DNA of 64,000 nucleotides from positions 113,799 through 177,798 of the forward strand of contig JBGCFR010000001.1 in NCBI GenBank assembly GCA_045107045.1. Direction: 5' to 3'. This document shows, piece after piece, positions 7,670 through 18,044 of the stretch. The translations under genes were made by a program, and so were the position numbers. Origin of the DNA: Putridiphycobacter sp045107045 (lineage in GTDB: Bacteria > Bacteroidota > Bacteroidia > Flavobacteriales_D > Crocinitomicaceae). The notes below the pieces were generated by a model. It was not told the DNA's origin. It saw nothing but the letters and a program-made list of their open reading frames with translations, and did no database searches. Every line of letters starts with the position of its first letter. Position 1 is the stretch's first letter.

Positions 7670-10600
7670 TTATTGAGCTAGATTGAATCTAAGTGCAATA
7701 CCAGCCCTTGTATTAGCTGAATTAAATGCTGTAGAAAGTGTTGGTTTATTAACCGTTCTATCAAAGTAGGCCCGTACATTTAAGTTTGCACCAAGATTGT
7801 AATCGACAGATGAACGGATAGAATAAGAATCTTGCCCAGCAGTCGGAATCTGGGTATTTTCATTAATATTTCTGTTAATTGATAAAGTAGAACGAATAGA
7901 TAAATCAAAACGTATATTTAAATCACTTTTTGGTTTTTTACCCATAAATTCAAATGGTAGCTCAATTTGAGAAAATCTATAACCTGATCCAACTACAATT
8001 TCTTTTCCAATCATTTCTATAATTTGAGCATTGGCAATATTTAGTGCTAAACTTCTATCTTTTTTAATCTCGAATTTAGTAATTAAACCATTTTTATTAA
8101 CTATCCATGTAGCATCAATTCCAAATAAAGGTGCAAATTGCTCTGATATTACAACACTGGCATATTGTTCATCCGCCAAAAAGTTATCAGATTGGTCTAA
8201 TTGCCTAATTCCATTTTCATCTCTTGCTGCTAAATTAGTTGAGAAATTCGATACAGATATATTTGAGCGATACCCATGCTTAATAGTAAAATTACGCACG
8301 TATTTTTTCATAAAAGGAATCTTATTTAAGCCATCATATCTGATATCCCAATTCGGAAGTGGGATCATCTTAAATATATCTGTAATCCCATTACCTCCAT
8401 TGCCAGTGTATGTATTTAAGAATGAAGCAACAAGAACATCCTGCTGATTGGCACCATAGCCGTCATAAAATCCGGAGTTTAGTTGCCCTTGCCCTTCTTC
8501 TTCGCCATAAATTCTAGATATCTCTCTACGGTTATTCAACATGTCATTAAAGTTTTTTGATACTTTGGTGCTATCTAATATCTCAAATGCAGTTAGCCAA
8601 GTAATTGTGCTAAAATTGAGTGTTCCTGTATTGATTGGATTTTGATAAACATGATCTTGTAATTCTTCATCCCAACGGAAATTACTGGTTTGATTTTCAG
8701 TAATAGATCGGTCTATGGTCAGGTTAATAGACAAATCTTTAATTGGTTCTAGCGTAGCCCTTCCATTAATACGCTGAGTATGCATAATATTATGTTGTAA
8801 ATTCAATGTAGGCTCTTCAACAAGCCATTCATTATTCGACGCAAAATTAGCAAATGATGAATCTGCCCCCCAAACATTACCTGGTCTTCCAAATAGGTCA
8901 TAGTTTTGCGCACCAGTTACAAAAGCTAGACTAGGAGAATTAAAATTATTATCTAAACCAAACAAACTGTTTGAATTTTTAAAACCTGGCAATAGCATAC
9001 CATCAGTCACTGAATAAGTGCCACTTACTTTTCTTAATGACATTACAAACTGACCGATGGTTTTTCCAAATGTGCCGACTTCCTTATCTTTTTTCTTCTT
9101 TTTATCAATTTCCTCATCTTTGGCATCTTTTTCACCAGTACTCTTAGGGGTTCTGCTTTTTGCAGCAACTTTACTTCTTTGTGAAGCGCCACCTCTGCCA
9201 CCTCTCCCTCTGTTAATTTTTTGCAAGTAAGGCACTTTATTATATAAAGACACTAAGTTTAACTGACCATTTACATTAAATGACCTTGAGTTCTGAATCG
9301 TATTTCCAAACTCATCTTGACCAATTGGTGCACGCAACCAATCATAGCTTCCGTTATAGGTTAGTGTTGTGGTTATCCAGTCTGTTAAAGGGAATTTATC
9401 AAAAGGCAGTTTATAATTAAGGTCAAAAGTTTGCCCAAAGTTCATATTATACCCTCCAAATCGAACTGTATCACTTTGTGGTTTTGCAAATGGATTAAAA
9501 GAGGCATTTAGGATATCTGAAAAAGTATTAAAGTCAGCTATTCCAAGTGAGTCTTCAGCATTTGAATTAATAGCACCTAATGGTTCTCGTATAATAGATG
9601 AGTTGGTGGCAGTATAATTAAATTTTAAATTTTTTGAAATATCGTATTTAAAGGTATAAGCTCTATTCCACGTGAAGTTTTTATAATAGGTTGCTTCAAA
9701 AATAAAGTCTGGATTCAACGCATTTCTCATTAATAACTCGTTGTACATTCGCTGCACATTATTGTTAATAGAAAATGACTTTGGTCCTAAATAAAAATTG
9801 AAATCTTTAATGAGTCTTAGCCATTTTGACTTGCCAACAAATCCTAATTTTTTAAATGGTTCGATTAGCTTTGGTTTCCCAGAATAAGCATAATTTACAC
9901 CTACTTTATAATTTCTGGTAATATCCTGTTGTGTATTAATATCTCTTCTGAACAATTCATTAAACGAATAACTCAATGATAAATTCTCTACATCCCAAAA
10001 ATGAATGTCTTTACCCGGTCTGCGTTCTTTTCTTACATTGGTGAAGTTGTAGGAACGACGAACGGTCAATGCTCTTGCTACTTCATTTACTTCTTTCCTT
10101 GTCTCAGAATCAAGAAGACTGGTCTGCACATCAGGTGATAGGGGATTGTATTGAGGGTCGATAGCACCAACTGAATAGCCAAAATATGCTGGTAATCTGA
10201 TGGCTGCTTTTTCACCAAAAAACTGACCAAGTTCAAAATTAGAATTGAAGGCTAAATTTGAAATTGTTTCACGTTGACGTTCTATTACCTTCGATTCTAT
10301 TGTACCCCAATCTGGTGTAGAGTAACTACCTGAGACGGAAACATTGCCGAAATCTGCCATTTGAACATTCACTTGAGCCGTAGCTGCATAACCACCTTTT
10401 TGCTTGAAGTTTGTCATTCTAAGTTCATTTACCCATACTTCAGCACATTTCTCTAAACCATCATCAGGTAAAGTATTCTCATTTTTACTCGGATTTCGAA
10501 CCCCAATCATAATGGTTTTAACGTCTGCTAAATTTGGGTTACCTTTTACAGAAATTGTTTTACTACCTAGGGTTGCAAGTGTAAATGGTGTTGCATTGTT

Positions 10601-13600
10601 TGCTAGTCCATCTTTAACAGCTCTATCCCTAGCTAATTTTAATGAAATCAAACTATCAAGAATAATAATGACTTCATTTTCTTCTGGCCAAATCAATTTT
10701 GGAGAAGTTGATGTAGTACCCCATGCTGTTAATTTCAGCGGCACTTCGTATTCATAATAATTATTTACAAAATCAGTCCCAAGCCTTACAAAAACAGTTA
10801 AATCATCATCTTTTACTAAACTTTCTGTTTCAATTTTAGCTGCAGTTTCGCCATGAATAAACATCTGAATTTGGCCATAATTTCTAATGTCTATCCCCAC
10901 ATTTTTGTATGCCGCTCTTGAGTCACCATCCTTTAGGCCACAGACTTCAAGCGACATAGATTGTTCGTTCAAAGGTCGAGTATTTAAGCTGTTGAAATCT
11001 TGCTCTCGCTGAATACCATCAGGAACTTGATATCCTACGGGTTTTTTACCTTCATTTTCTTCAAGGTTTACTGCACCAATTACAAATTCAGTAGAATTCG
11101 GATCTTCAATTATTTGATCACCAGTTTGAAGATCTTCCAAGTATTCCCTCCATGTACCGCGAATTAATTCTAGTGTTGCAAAACGGAATACTTTTTCATT
11201 TTCGAAACCTTTCAAAAACATCCTCATAAATCGGATTGATCTAAAATCAGATATATTATTGACTACTTTTTCCGGTTGCTGAATCGGAATTTTAAATTGG
11301 TACCATGTTTCATCTTTGCCGTCTTCTGTAATAACTCGAGAGTTAGTTATGTAGTTTTGTCCAACCACAAAGCTATTCTGATCAATTTTCACTTTATACT
11401 GAAAATAGTTTTCGGTTTCACTTAAATTATTATCCACATTTATATCTTCTATATCAGGGGAGTTAATACCCACAGTTTGGTAGCCGGCTGCGTTTAGTGT
11501 ATCATATATGTCTGAAGTTGGTGAATTCCCTTCATGACCATTAAAGTCTTTGTATCGTTCTAAAATGTCTAATCTTGCAATGTCATAATCATCATCTAAA
11601 AAGTAATTATAACTATCTGATGATACATCATTTAATAATTTTTGCTTAGCTTCAGGAGTTAAATTGGAACTATTTATCCATTCGGTATACTTGGAGAAAA
11701 ATTCTCTTTCTTGCTCATTATTTAAACCATCCAAACCAATATCTTGAAATAATCTCGAAGCATTGTTATTATCAAATGCATTGACAATTACTTGTTGATT
11801 TGGAATGACGCCCCAAGCTGTAGAATCATAATCATTCGGATTAAAATCATTACTAGTTGGTAGTCCATTTTCATAACTCTTTCTTGAATCTGGTAAAATA
11901 TCCTCAGATATATTTCCTAAATTGAAATAAAGCTCTCCAGCATCAAGGTTTTTAGTTCCGTCTTCAGTTGCAGAGTTATTATAAGGGTCCAACATCCAGA
12001 ATTGGATATACTGAACATTTGCATTCTCAAAATTGGTTGTTGTTAAAGCCCGCATAATTCCAGCCCATCTATCTGTTGGATTGGTGAATTTCCCATCTAC
12101 ATCAATAAATGCATCAGTAGTATCATAGTTATATGGTCCCCTTTCATTTGGATAATATGATAAATCAAATGTGTTAATATTGTTTGCCGTTCCCTGTGGT
12201 GCAACGAGGCTTGGAAATAATTCTTGTTTACCTAGAATCCTCATTCTACTATCATTGGCTATAGTGTCATTATCTCTAATATTGTCTGGAGTCTGAGAAT
12301 TGTTAAAGAAAAAGGTTTGATCAATAGAATACCATGCTAATTTTGAACGATTAAAACCAGATGCAGTTCCAGCTTTTATGCTTGATTCTGGAAATAGTTT
12401 CGTTTGATTTTGTGGTATGGAAGCAAGCTTCCAAGAAAATGGCGTCATTAACGTAATGGCACTCTGACTACCTTCAAATCCGTCTATATAAGAAACACCG
12501 CCTTCTCCAATGGCTCTTTGTGTGCCAGGAATTAAATATGCGAATTCGCCTGTTGCTGTAACAAACGACTTTTCTTTTGTACTAATAACGGGCAGAAAAT
12601 CAACCATTTTTGTAATAAACGGCACTTCAGTTCTATACCTAACATCTGTTCCTAGAACAGTATTACTAACGGGCTCACTACCAATATTTACTTTTTGGGT
12701 AACTGGCTTTTCAGTTAGATTCATTACTGTTGCACCCAAATTAAAATCCTTGTTAAATTCATAATTGAAATGTGCTCCCACCAATGATTTTTGTTGAAAA
12801 CCAAAACCTGAATTACTTTCTAATTGTACTTTTATTGGGGTTTGAGATTCTAGGATACCTTCATTTAATATTTTAACTCGTCCTAAATTATAGTCAACTT
12901 GATAATCTACACCTTCTATCAAATTAGCACCACCTGCTGTCACTGTAACACTACCTTCAGGAATATTCAGTGCATTTAAAGGAATATCGGAACTAACCGA
13001 AGATTCATATGTACCCTTAATAGTAAATCTATTTTTATCTGGGAGTTGTTGTGCCGCTGTTCTAGTAGAGTCATACAATTCTTGATAAACTATTTTTTCT
13101 AGCGCATAAGATGGCAATGGTTTATCTACCGCTTCCATTTTCTCTCTCAATGTATTACCAAATGGTTCAATTGTGGCAAAGAAAACACGACCCGTTCTTG
13201 TATCTATAGTTCCACCATTTGTGATTCTATTTCCATCCTTTTGAAATGGAACAAAATCAAACCTTCCATCTTGTTGTCTTTCTGTATTTAAATTTAATCT
13301 ATCTAAATCAAGGTATCTAATTAGCATCTTATCATCAATCCCATCATAAGGAAAATAGTTTATATCCACACTTGTTCTTGGATTATTGTACCACACATCT
13401 AATCTAAAATTACTTGGTCCAACTTGATATGCTCCTAATGAATATACATTCTTCATCATTAAATCCCACAATTTGTTTTGAGGATTTACAATAGTTGGTT
13501 TTAAAAGTTTTAGTATCAACGCACTTTTCGACCCTGTTTCTACTGGAACATCATTCGAGAATTCACCGACCTGATAGGTTTTACCTTGAAAAGTATATTG

Positions 13601-15007
13601 ATATGCAACAGCTAAAACTTCATCTTGATTAAGAGATTGTCTTAGGGATATGTAACCTAGTAAAGCATTGTAATTGAATTCTTGGTCACTTAAGCGTTTC
13701 GCATTCTCTACTTTTTCGTAGTGAAAAGCTTGATCAATGGGTCCAATAGAGGTTTGCCCCAAAACATCTAAGTAGTCAACTGAATTAGAAAAATCACGGA
13801 CATTATTAGTCTCCGTTAATTTATCGTAAAGGTTATTTGCACCATTGTCAGGTAGACTGGCTCCTATATTTGATACTACTGGATTTCCTTGAAGATATTC
13901 CGTTTCATTTTCACCTAAATCAGTAAAAGCCAAAAAGTTTCTTGTGTTTTCAATATTGTTATTTCTATTGGTAACATATACTTCAATTTTGGTAATATTT
14001 ACACCCGAACTAACATATGGCATTGTGGTCATTGCAGAGTCATAGTTTTCTCTGTGAAAAAAGTTTAAGAAATAATGCTTATTTTCTTCGTAATTATCAG
14101 CACCTACTTCAAATTCTTGCTGTTGAGCCCCACCAGCTACATTAATTTCTTGTCGTTGTCCTTTTTGCTGTGACAAAAGGGTATTAACAGTCAGTCGTCC
14201 AAATTTAAGATCAGTTCTAATACCAAACAGACTTTGAGATCCTTGTATTAATGATGTATTAAGTGGAAGTGTAACATTACCGGCCTCAATTTTTTGAATA
14301 ATTTCATCTTCATACCCAGTATAGCCGATTTTAACTTGATTCTGAAAATTAAATCCTGTACCACTAGTGTTTTGAGCTATCTCTAACTTCAGTTTATCTC
14401 CAATCTGACCAACTAAGTTTAATTGAATTTGTTGATCAAAATCAAATTGTGCTTGTCTCTGCTGACGTAAGGGTAAAGATGGGTTTTCGTATTTATTAAT
14501 GTTAATACCAAATGAAATTTCAGCTGATCCTTGAGGTCGGATAGTAATTTCATCACCTCCGAATATGAGGTCAAATGCTTCACCTTTTACATTTAGCGGA
14601 GGTATTATATTCTTATCAGCTGAATTTTCATTCTCAACTTTTTCTGCAAAATAGTCATTTAAGGCCTTTTTCCGTTGATAGTCCATATAATCCTCTAAAG
14701 ACATTGCAGTGGGTTGACGATAGAATTGATTTCCTACCTTTTGATAAACTTCATATTGACCAGTTTCAGGATTATAAACAAATTCAGTATTGATGTTTTT
14801 AGGTAATTTAAAATCTAATCTAGTATTAGACTTTGAAGTAAAATCATAATAATCATGCAATGGATATGGCAGTTTTACATCAGGGGTATCACTTTGTGTA
14901 TAAACCACTAATCTCGATAAAGGCTTAATGTTAAATGTAGTATACGCAGTGGCCTTTGAGCAAGCAAGAACAACTACGACTAGTGATATAAGTAATTTAA
15001 TTTTCAA
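7670..15007 (-). CDS. sprA: SprA (Sov), type IX secretion system outer membrane translocon
   Basis: A giant outer membrane barrel of 2445 residues, the usual size of SprA, which forms the protein-conducting pore of the type IX system that exports the adhesins elsewhere in this window. A signal peptide (IKLLISLVVVVLACSKATA) starts the chain. Many amphipathic strands follow, with family phrases such as LFGIRTDLKFGRL and the barrel-end ALRFNLAQ. A charged insert rich in Lys and Asp near residue 1960 is probably an exposed loop. The start appears to be TTG at 15007, two bases after the ruvA stop. The gene order maeB-ruvA-sprA is widely conserved in flavobacteria. Confidence 0.95.
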   Translation of the reverse strand: MKIKLLISLVVVVLACSKATAYTTFNIKPLSRLVVYTQSDTPDVKLPYPLHDYYDFTSKSNTRLDFKLPKNINTEFVYNPETGQYEVYQKVGNQFYRQPTAMSLEDYMDYQRKKALNDYFAEKVENENSADKNIIPPLNVKGEAFDLIFGGDEITIRPQGSAEISFGININKYENPSLPLRQQRQAQFDFDQQIQLNLVGQIGDKLKLEIAQNTSGTGFNFQNQVKIGYTGYEDEIIQKIEAGNVTLPLNTSLIQGSQSLFGIRTDLKFGRLTVNTLLSQQKGQRQEINVAGGAQQQEFEVGADNYEENKHYFLNFFHRENYDSAMTTMPYVSSGVNITKIEVYVTNRNNNIENTRNFLAFTDLGENETEYLQGNPVVSNIGASLPDNGANNLYDKLTETNNVRDFSNSVDYLDVLGQTSIGPIDQAFHYEKVENAKRLSDQEFNYNALLGYISLRQSLNQDEVLAVAYQYTFQGKTYQVGEFSNDVPVETGSKSALILKLLKPTIVNPQNKLWDLMMKNVYSLGAYQVGPSNFRLDVWYNNPRTSVDINYFPYDGIDDKMLIRYLDLDRLNLNTERQQDGRFDFVPFQKDGNRITNGGTIDTRTGRVFFATIEPFGNTLREKMEAVDKPLPSYALEKIVYQELYDSTRTAAQQLPDKNRFTIKGTYESSVSSDIPLNALNIPEGSVTVTAGGANLIEGVDYQVDYNLGRVKILNEGILESQTPIKVQLESNSGFGFQQKSLVGAHFNYEFNKDFNLGATVMNLTEKPVTQKVNIGSEPVSNTVLGTDVRYRTEVPFITKMVDFLPVISTKEKSFVTATGEFAYLIPGTQRAIGEGGVSYIDGFEGSQSAITLMTPFSWKLASIPQNQTKLFPESSIKAGTASGFNRSKLAWYSIDQTFFFNNSQTPDNIRDNDTIANDSRMRILGKQELFPSLVAPQGTANNINTFDLSYYPNERGPYNYDTTDAFIDVDGKFTNPTDRWAGIMRALTTTNFENANVQYIQFWMLDPYNNSATEDGTKNLDAGELYFNLGNISEDILPDSRKSYENGLPTSNDFNPNDYDSTAWGVIPNQQVIVNAFDNNNASRLFQDIGLDGLNNEQEREFFSKYTEWINSSNLTPEAKQKLLNDVSSDSYNYFLDDDYDIARLDILERYKDFNGHEGNSPTSDIYDTLNAAGYQTVGINSPDIEDINVDNNLSETENYFQYKVKIDQNSFVVGQNYITNSRVITEDGKDETWYQFKIPIQQPEKVVNNISDFRSIRFMRMFLKGFENEKVFRFATLELIRGTWREYLEDLQTGDQIIEDPNSTEFVIGAVNLEENEGKKPVGYQVPDGIQREQDFNSLNTRPLNEQSMSLEVCGLKDGDSRAAYKNVGIDIRNYGQIQMFIHGETAAKIETESLVKDDDLTVFVRLGTDFVNNYYEYEVPLKLTAWGTTSTSPKLIWPEENEVIIILDSLISLKLARDRAVKDGLANNATPFTLATLGSKTISVKGNPNLADVKTIMIGVRNPSKNENTLPDDGLEKCAEVWVNELRMTNFKQKGGYAATAQVNVQMADFGNVSVSGSYSTPDWGTIESKVIERQRETISNLAFNSNFELGQFFGEKAAIRLPAYFGYSVGAIDPQYNPLSPDVQTSLLDSETRKEVNEVARALTVRRSYNFTNVRKERRPGKDIHFWDVENLSLSYSFNELFRRDINTQQDITRNYKVGVNYAYSGKPKLIEPFKKLGFVGKSKWLRLIKDFNFYLGPKSFSINNNVQRMYNELLMRNALNPDFIFEATYYKNFTWNRAYTFKYDISKNLKFNYTATNSSIIREPLGAINSNAEDSLGIADFNTFSDILNASFNPFAKPQSDTVRFGGYNMNFGQTFDLNYKLPFDKFPLTDWITTTLTYNGSYDWLRAPIGQDEFGNTIQNSRSFNVNGQLNLVSLYNKVPYLQKINRGRGGRGGASQRSKVAAKSRTPKSTGEKDAKDEEIDKKKKKDKEVGTFGKTIGQFVMSLRKVSGTYSVTDGMLLPGFKNSNSLFGLDNNFNSPSLAFVTGAQNYDLFGRPGNVWGADSSFANFASNNEWLVEEPTLNLQHNIMHTQRINGRATLEPIKDLSINLTIDRSITENQTSNFRWDEELQDHVYQNPINTGTLNFSTITWLTAFEILDSTKVSKNFNDMLNNRREISRIYGEEEGQGQLNSGFYDGYGANQQDVLVASFLNTYTGNGGNGITDIFKMIPLPNWDIRYDGLNKIPFMKKYVRNFTIKHGYRSNISVSNFSTNLAARDENGIRQLDQSDNFLADEQYASVVISEQFAPLFGIDATWIVNKNGLITKFEIKKDRSLALNIANAQIIEMIGKEIVVGSGYRFSQIELPFEFMGKKPKSDLNIRFDLSIRSTLSINRNINENTQIPTAGQDSYSIRSSVDYNLGANLNVRAYFDRTVNKPTLSTAFNSANTRAGIALRFNLAQ

Positions 15008-15009
15008 AA

Positions 15010-15585
15010 CTATAATATTCTCAATGCTTGTTTAATAAGATCTTCTACTGATTGATCTTCTTTCACTACTTTATTTATTGCAATTTCTGCTTTTTTCTTA
15101 TCGAATCCTAAAGCAGATAAAGCAGTTAACGCTTCAAATTTGTTTGTATTGTTCGAACTGAAAATATTTTCAGAAGAAAATTCAACTTTTTCCATTTTCG
15201 ACTTTAAATCGACAATAACTCGCTGCGCTGTTTTTAGCCCAATTCCTTTTATACTTTTAATAATATCAACTTGGTCATTGACTATTGCACTCGCAATTTC
15301 ATCAGCCGACATTGCTGAAAGCATTAGAATAGCAGTGCTGGCTCCAATTCCTGAAACAGAAACTAAATGGTTGAACATTTCACGTTCCTCTTTTTTAGAA
15401 AATCCATAAAGTGTGTGTGCATCTTCTCGAACTTGAAGCTGAGTAAATAGTTTAATTTCATTTTCAGTTGTGATATTCGAAAACGTATTTAAACTTATTT
15501 TAACCAAATACCCAACACCATTGCAGTCAATAACAACGCTTGTTGGTGTCTTTTCTATTAGTTTTCCTTGTAATTGGGTAATCAT
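15010..15585 (-). CDS. ruvA: Holliday junction branch migration protein RuvA
   Basis: Binds four-way DNA junctions and loads RuvB. At 191 residues it has standard length. Seen: the N-terminal OB fold MITQLQGKLIEKTPTSVVIDCNGVGYLV, TQLQVREDAHTLYGF, and two helix-hairpin-helix units (VSGIGASTAILML and IKGIGLKTAQRVIVDL). The small C-terminal domain that contacts RuvB (ALTALSALGFDKKKAE) is also present. It lies between maeB and sprA with gaps of 3 and 2 bases, so all three are probably one transcript. Confidence 0.96.
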   Translation of the reverse strand: MITQLQGKLIEKTPTSVVIDCNGVGYLVKISLNTFSNITTENEIKLFTQLQVREDAHTLYGFSKKEEREMFNHLVSVSGIGASTAILMLSAMSADEIASAIVNDQVDIIKSIKGIGLKTAQRVIVDLKSKMEKVEFSSENIFSSNNTNKFEALTALSALGFDKKKAEIAINKVVKEDQSVEDLIKQALRIL

Positions 15586-15588
15586 TTT

Positions 15589-17859
15589 TTACTTATTTTG
15601 TGCATCAACCACAGCTACTTTTACCATATTTACAATCTCTCTAACAGAACTTCCTAGTTGAAGTACGTGAATTGATTTTTTTAGCCCCAGTAAAATCGGG
15701 CCAATTGCTTCAACATCATCCCCCATTTCTTGCATTAATTTATAAGCGATATTTCCAGATGTTAGGTTCGGGAAAATAAGGGTATTTACTTTTTTATTAA
15801 CTAAGTCAGAAAAAGGAAATTTTTCAATTAACAAGTCGTTATTTAGTGCAAAATTTGCCTGAATTTCTCCATCAACGATTATAGATGGGTGCTTTTCTTT
15901 TACAATCTTTCTGGCATCTGCCATTTTATTTGCATCTTCTCCTCGAGCAGACCCAAAATTTGAATACGACAGTAAAGCGACTCTTGGTTGAATTTTCAAT
16001 CTTCGAATTGTCTTTGCTACTTGATATGTGATGTCGGCAATTTCTTCTGCTGTAGGGTTAATGTTAACTGTGGTGTCTGCCAAAAATAAAGGGCCTTTTT
16101 TGGTAACTAAAATGTACATGCTTGATAACTTAAGAACATTTTCATCTGTACCAACAGTTTCTAAAGCAGGCCGAATCACATCTTTATAATTTCTTGTGAT
16201 TCCCGAAATTAATGCATCAGCCTCACCCGATTTAACCATCATTGAACCAAAGTAATTACGCTCACGCATTAATTTTACGGCTTCAAATTCCGTAACTCCA
16301 CGTCGTTTTCTGCTCTCGAAAAACAATTTACCATATTCGTAAATTTTCTCCCGCATTTCTTCTGATTTCGGATCAACAATTTCAACATCATCACCTAAAT
16401 CTAGATTATTTTCAGCAATCAATTGCAAAATCTTGGCTTTTCTGCCCAATAGAATAGGGGTTGCAAAACCCTCATCCATTGACATTTGTGCAGCTTTAAG
16501 GATCTTATAATTATCGGCTTCTGCAAATACAACTCTTTTTGGGTTTTTTAATGCTTTGTCGGTTAAAACATTCAATAACTTATTGTCGAGCCCAAGTCTG
16601 CCTTTTAGTAAGGTATCATAAGCATCCCAGTCTTTAATAGGGTTCCTTGCTACTCCTGAATCCATAGCAGCTTTCGCAACAGCTGGAGAGATGGTATATA
16701 TTAGTCTTGGGTCTACCGGTTTTGGAATAATTGAATCTCGGCCAAAAGAAATATTTTTTTCATTGTAAGCTTCATTCACCTCTTCAGGTACAGTTTCTTT
16801 AGCCAAAGAAGCAATTGCTCTAACTGCCGCTAATTTCATTTCCTCGTTAATGCATTTGGCATTAACATCTAGTGCACCTCTGAAAATGTAAGGAAAGCCA
16901 ATCACATTATTAACCTGATTTGGATGGTCAGAGCGGCCAGTAGCCATAATGATATCTTTACGAACTGACATGGCATCATTATAAGAAATTTCAGGTTCCG
17001 GATTTGCTAAAGCAAAAACTATTGGGTTCTTTGCCATACCTTTAATCATGGATTTTGAAACTAGTCCACCTTTCGAAAGCCCTAAAAACATATCAGCACC
17101 TTTAAGCGCCTCAGTTAAATCAATATCTTTTTTATGAACAGCAAATTCCGATTTATATTTGTCTAAATCTTTTCTGTTTAGAGAAATTAAACCTTTGCTA
17201 TCAAACATATAAATATTAGAAAGTTTAGCGCCTAAGGCTAGATATAGTTTTGTGCAAGAAAACGCGGCTGCACCGGCTCCACTAATCACAATTTTTAGCT
17301 TGTTAATTTTCTTTTTGGCAAGTTCCGCTGCATTTAATAAAGCGGCACTTGAAATAATTGCAGTGCCATGTTGATCATCATGCATTATTGGAATATCTAA
17401 TTCCGCTTTTAATCTTTCTTCAATTTCAAACGCCTCAGGGGCTTTGATATCTTCTAGATTAATCCCACCAAATGTTGGGGCAATGGCTTTGACAGTCTGA
17501 ACAAATAAATCAGGGTCTTTAGCATCAACTTCAATGTCAAATACATCTATATCAGCAAATATTTTGAATAAAAGACCTTTACCTTCCATTACGGGTTTTG
17601 ATGCTTCGGGTCCAATATCACCAAGGCCAAGTACCGCAGTTCCATTGCTAATAACTGCCACTAAATTTGATTTAGCGGTATATTTGTATACTTTTTCTTT
17701 ATCCTCAGCTATTTCAAGGCACGGTTCGGCCACTCCTGGCGAATACGCTAGAGATAAATCTCTTTGGGTTGCATAAGGCTTTGAAGGGATTACTTCAATT
17801 TTACCTGGCCTTCCATTTGAGTGGTAGTCTAAAGCTTCTTGTTTTCTATATTTAGCCAT
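15589..17859 (-). CDS. maeB: NADP-dependent malic enzyme with phosphotransacetylase-like C-terminal domain
   Basis: Oxidative decarboxylation of malate to pyruvate, yielding NADPH. The 756 residues divide into a malic-enzyme half (YSPGVAEPC near residue 40, GTAVLGLGDIGP, HDDQHGTA near 160, a Rossmann motif VISGAGAAAFSC) and a C-terminal PTA-like half from about residue 430 (GLFF-type ESRKRRGVTEFEA, SGEADALISGITRNYKDVIRPAL). In MaeB enzymes the PTA-like part is regulatory, sensing acetyl-CoA, rather than catalytic. First gene of the maeB-ruvA-sprA unit. Confidence 0.95.
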   Translation of the reverse strand: MAKYRKQEALDYHSNGRPGKIEVIPSKPYATQRDLSLAYSPGVAEPCLEIAEDKEKVYKYTAKSNLVAVISNGTAVLGLGDIGPEASKPVMEGKGLLFKIFADIDVFDIEVDAKDPDLFVQTVKAIAPTFGGINLEDIKAPEAFEIEERLKAELDIPIMHDDQHGTAIISSAALLNAAELAKKKINKLKIVISGAGAAAFSCTKLYLALGAKLSNIYMFDSKGLISLNRKDLDKYKSEFAVHKKDIDLTEALKGADMFLGLSKGGLVSKSMIKGMAKNPIVFALANPEPEISYNDAMSVRKDIIMATGRSDHPNQVNNVIGFPYIFRGALDVNAKCINEEMKLAAVRAIASLAKETVPEEVNEAYNEKNISFGRDSIIPKPVDPRLIYTISPAVAKAAMDSGVARNPIKDWDAYDTLLKGRLGLDNKLLNVLTDKALKNPKRVVFAEADNYKILKAAQMSMDEGFATPILLGRKAKILQLIAENNLDLGDDVEIVDPKSEEMREKIYEYGKLFFESRKRRGVTEFEAVKLMRERNYFGSMMVKSGEADALISGITRNYKDVIRPALETVGTDENVLKLSSMYILVTKKGPLFLADTTVNINPTAEEIADITYQVAKTIRRLKIQPRVALLSYSNFGSARGEDANKMADARKIVKEKHPSIIVDGEIQANFALNNDLLIEKFPFSDLVNKKVNTLIFPNLTSGNIAYKLMQEMGDDVEAIGPILLGLKKSIHVLQLGSSVREIVNMVKVAVVDAQNK

Positions 17860-17882
17860 TATTTTCCCTTAAATAAAACAGA

Positions 17883-17890
17883 CAAAGATA
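17883..17890 (-). promoter_or_regulatory. Candidate -7 box for maeB-ruvA-sprA
   Basis: On the minus strand this reads TATCTTTG, a full match to the Bacteroidota -7 consensus TAnnTTTG, 23 bases before the maeB ATG. No good TTTG is present 19-21 bases upstream, so this is tentative. Confidence 0.4.
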
Positions 17891-18044
17891 AAAACTTTAT
17901 AAGACTTCTCACCATGATTAGGTAAGTATCTTATTGCGCTAATTTATCAGTGACACTACTAAAAACCCATTGTTTAAAACTTAGTAATTCAAGCAGTCTA
18001 GCGTCTCGACATATTCATGATATTTGTATTTTAAATTATAGAAT

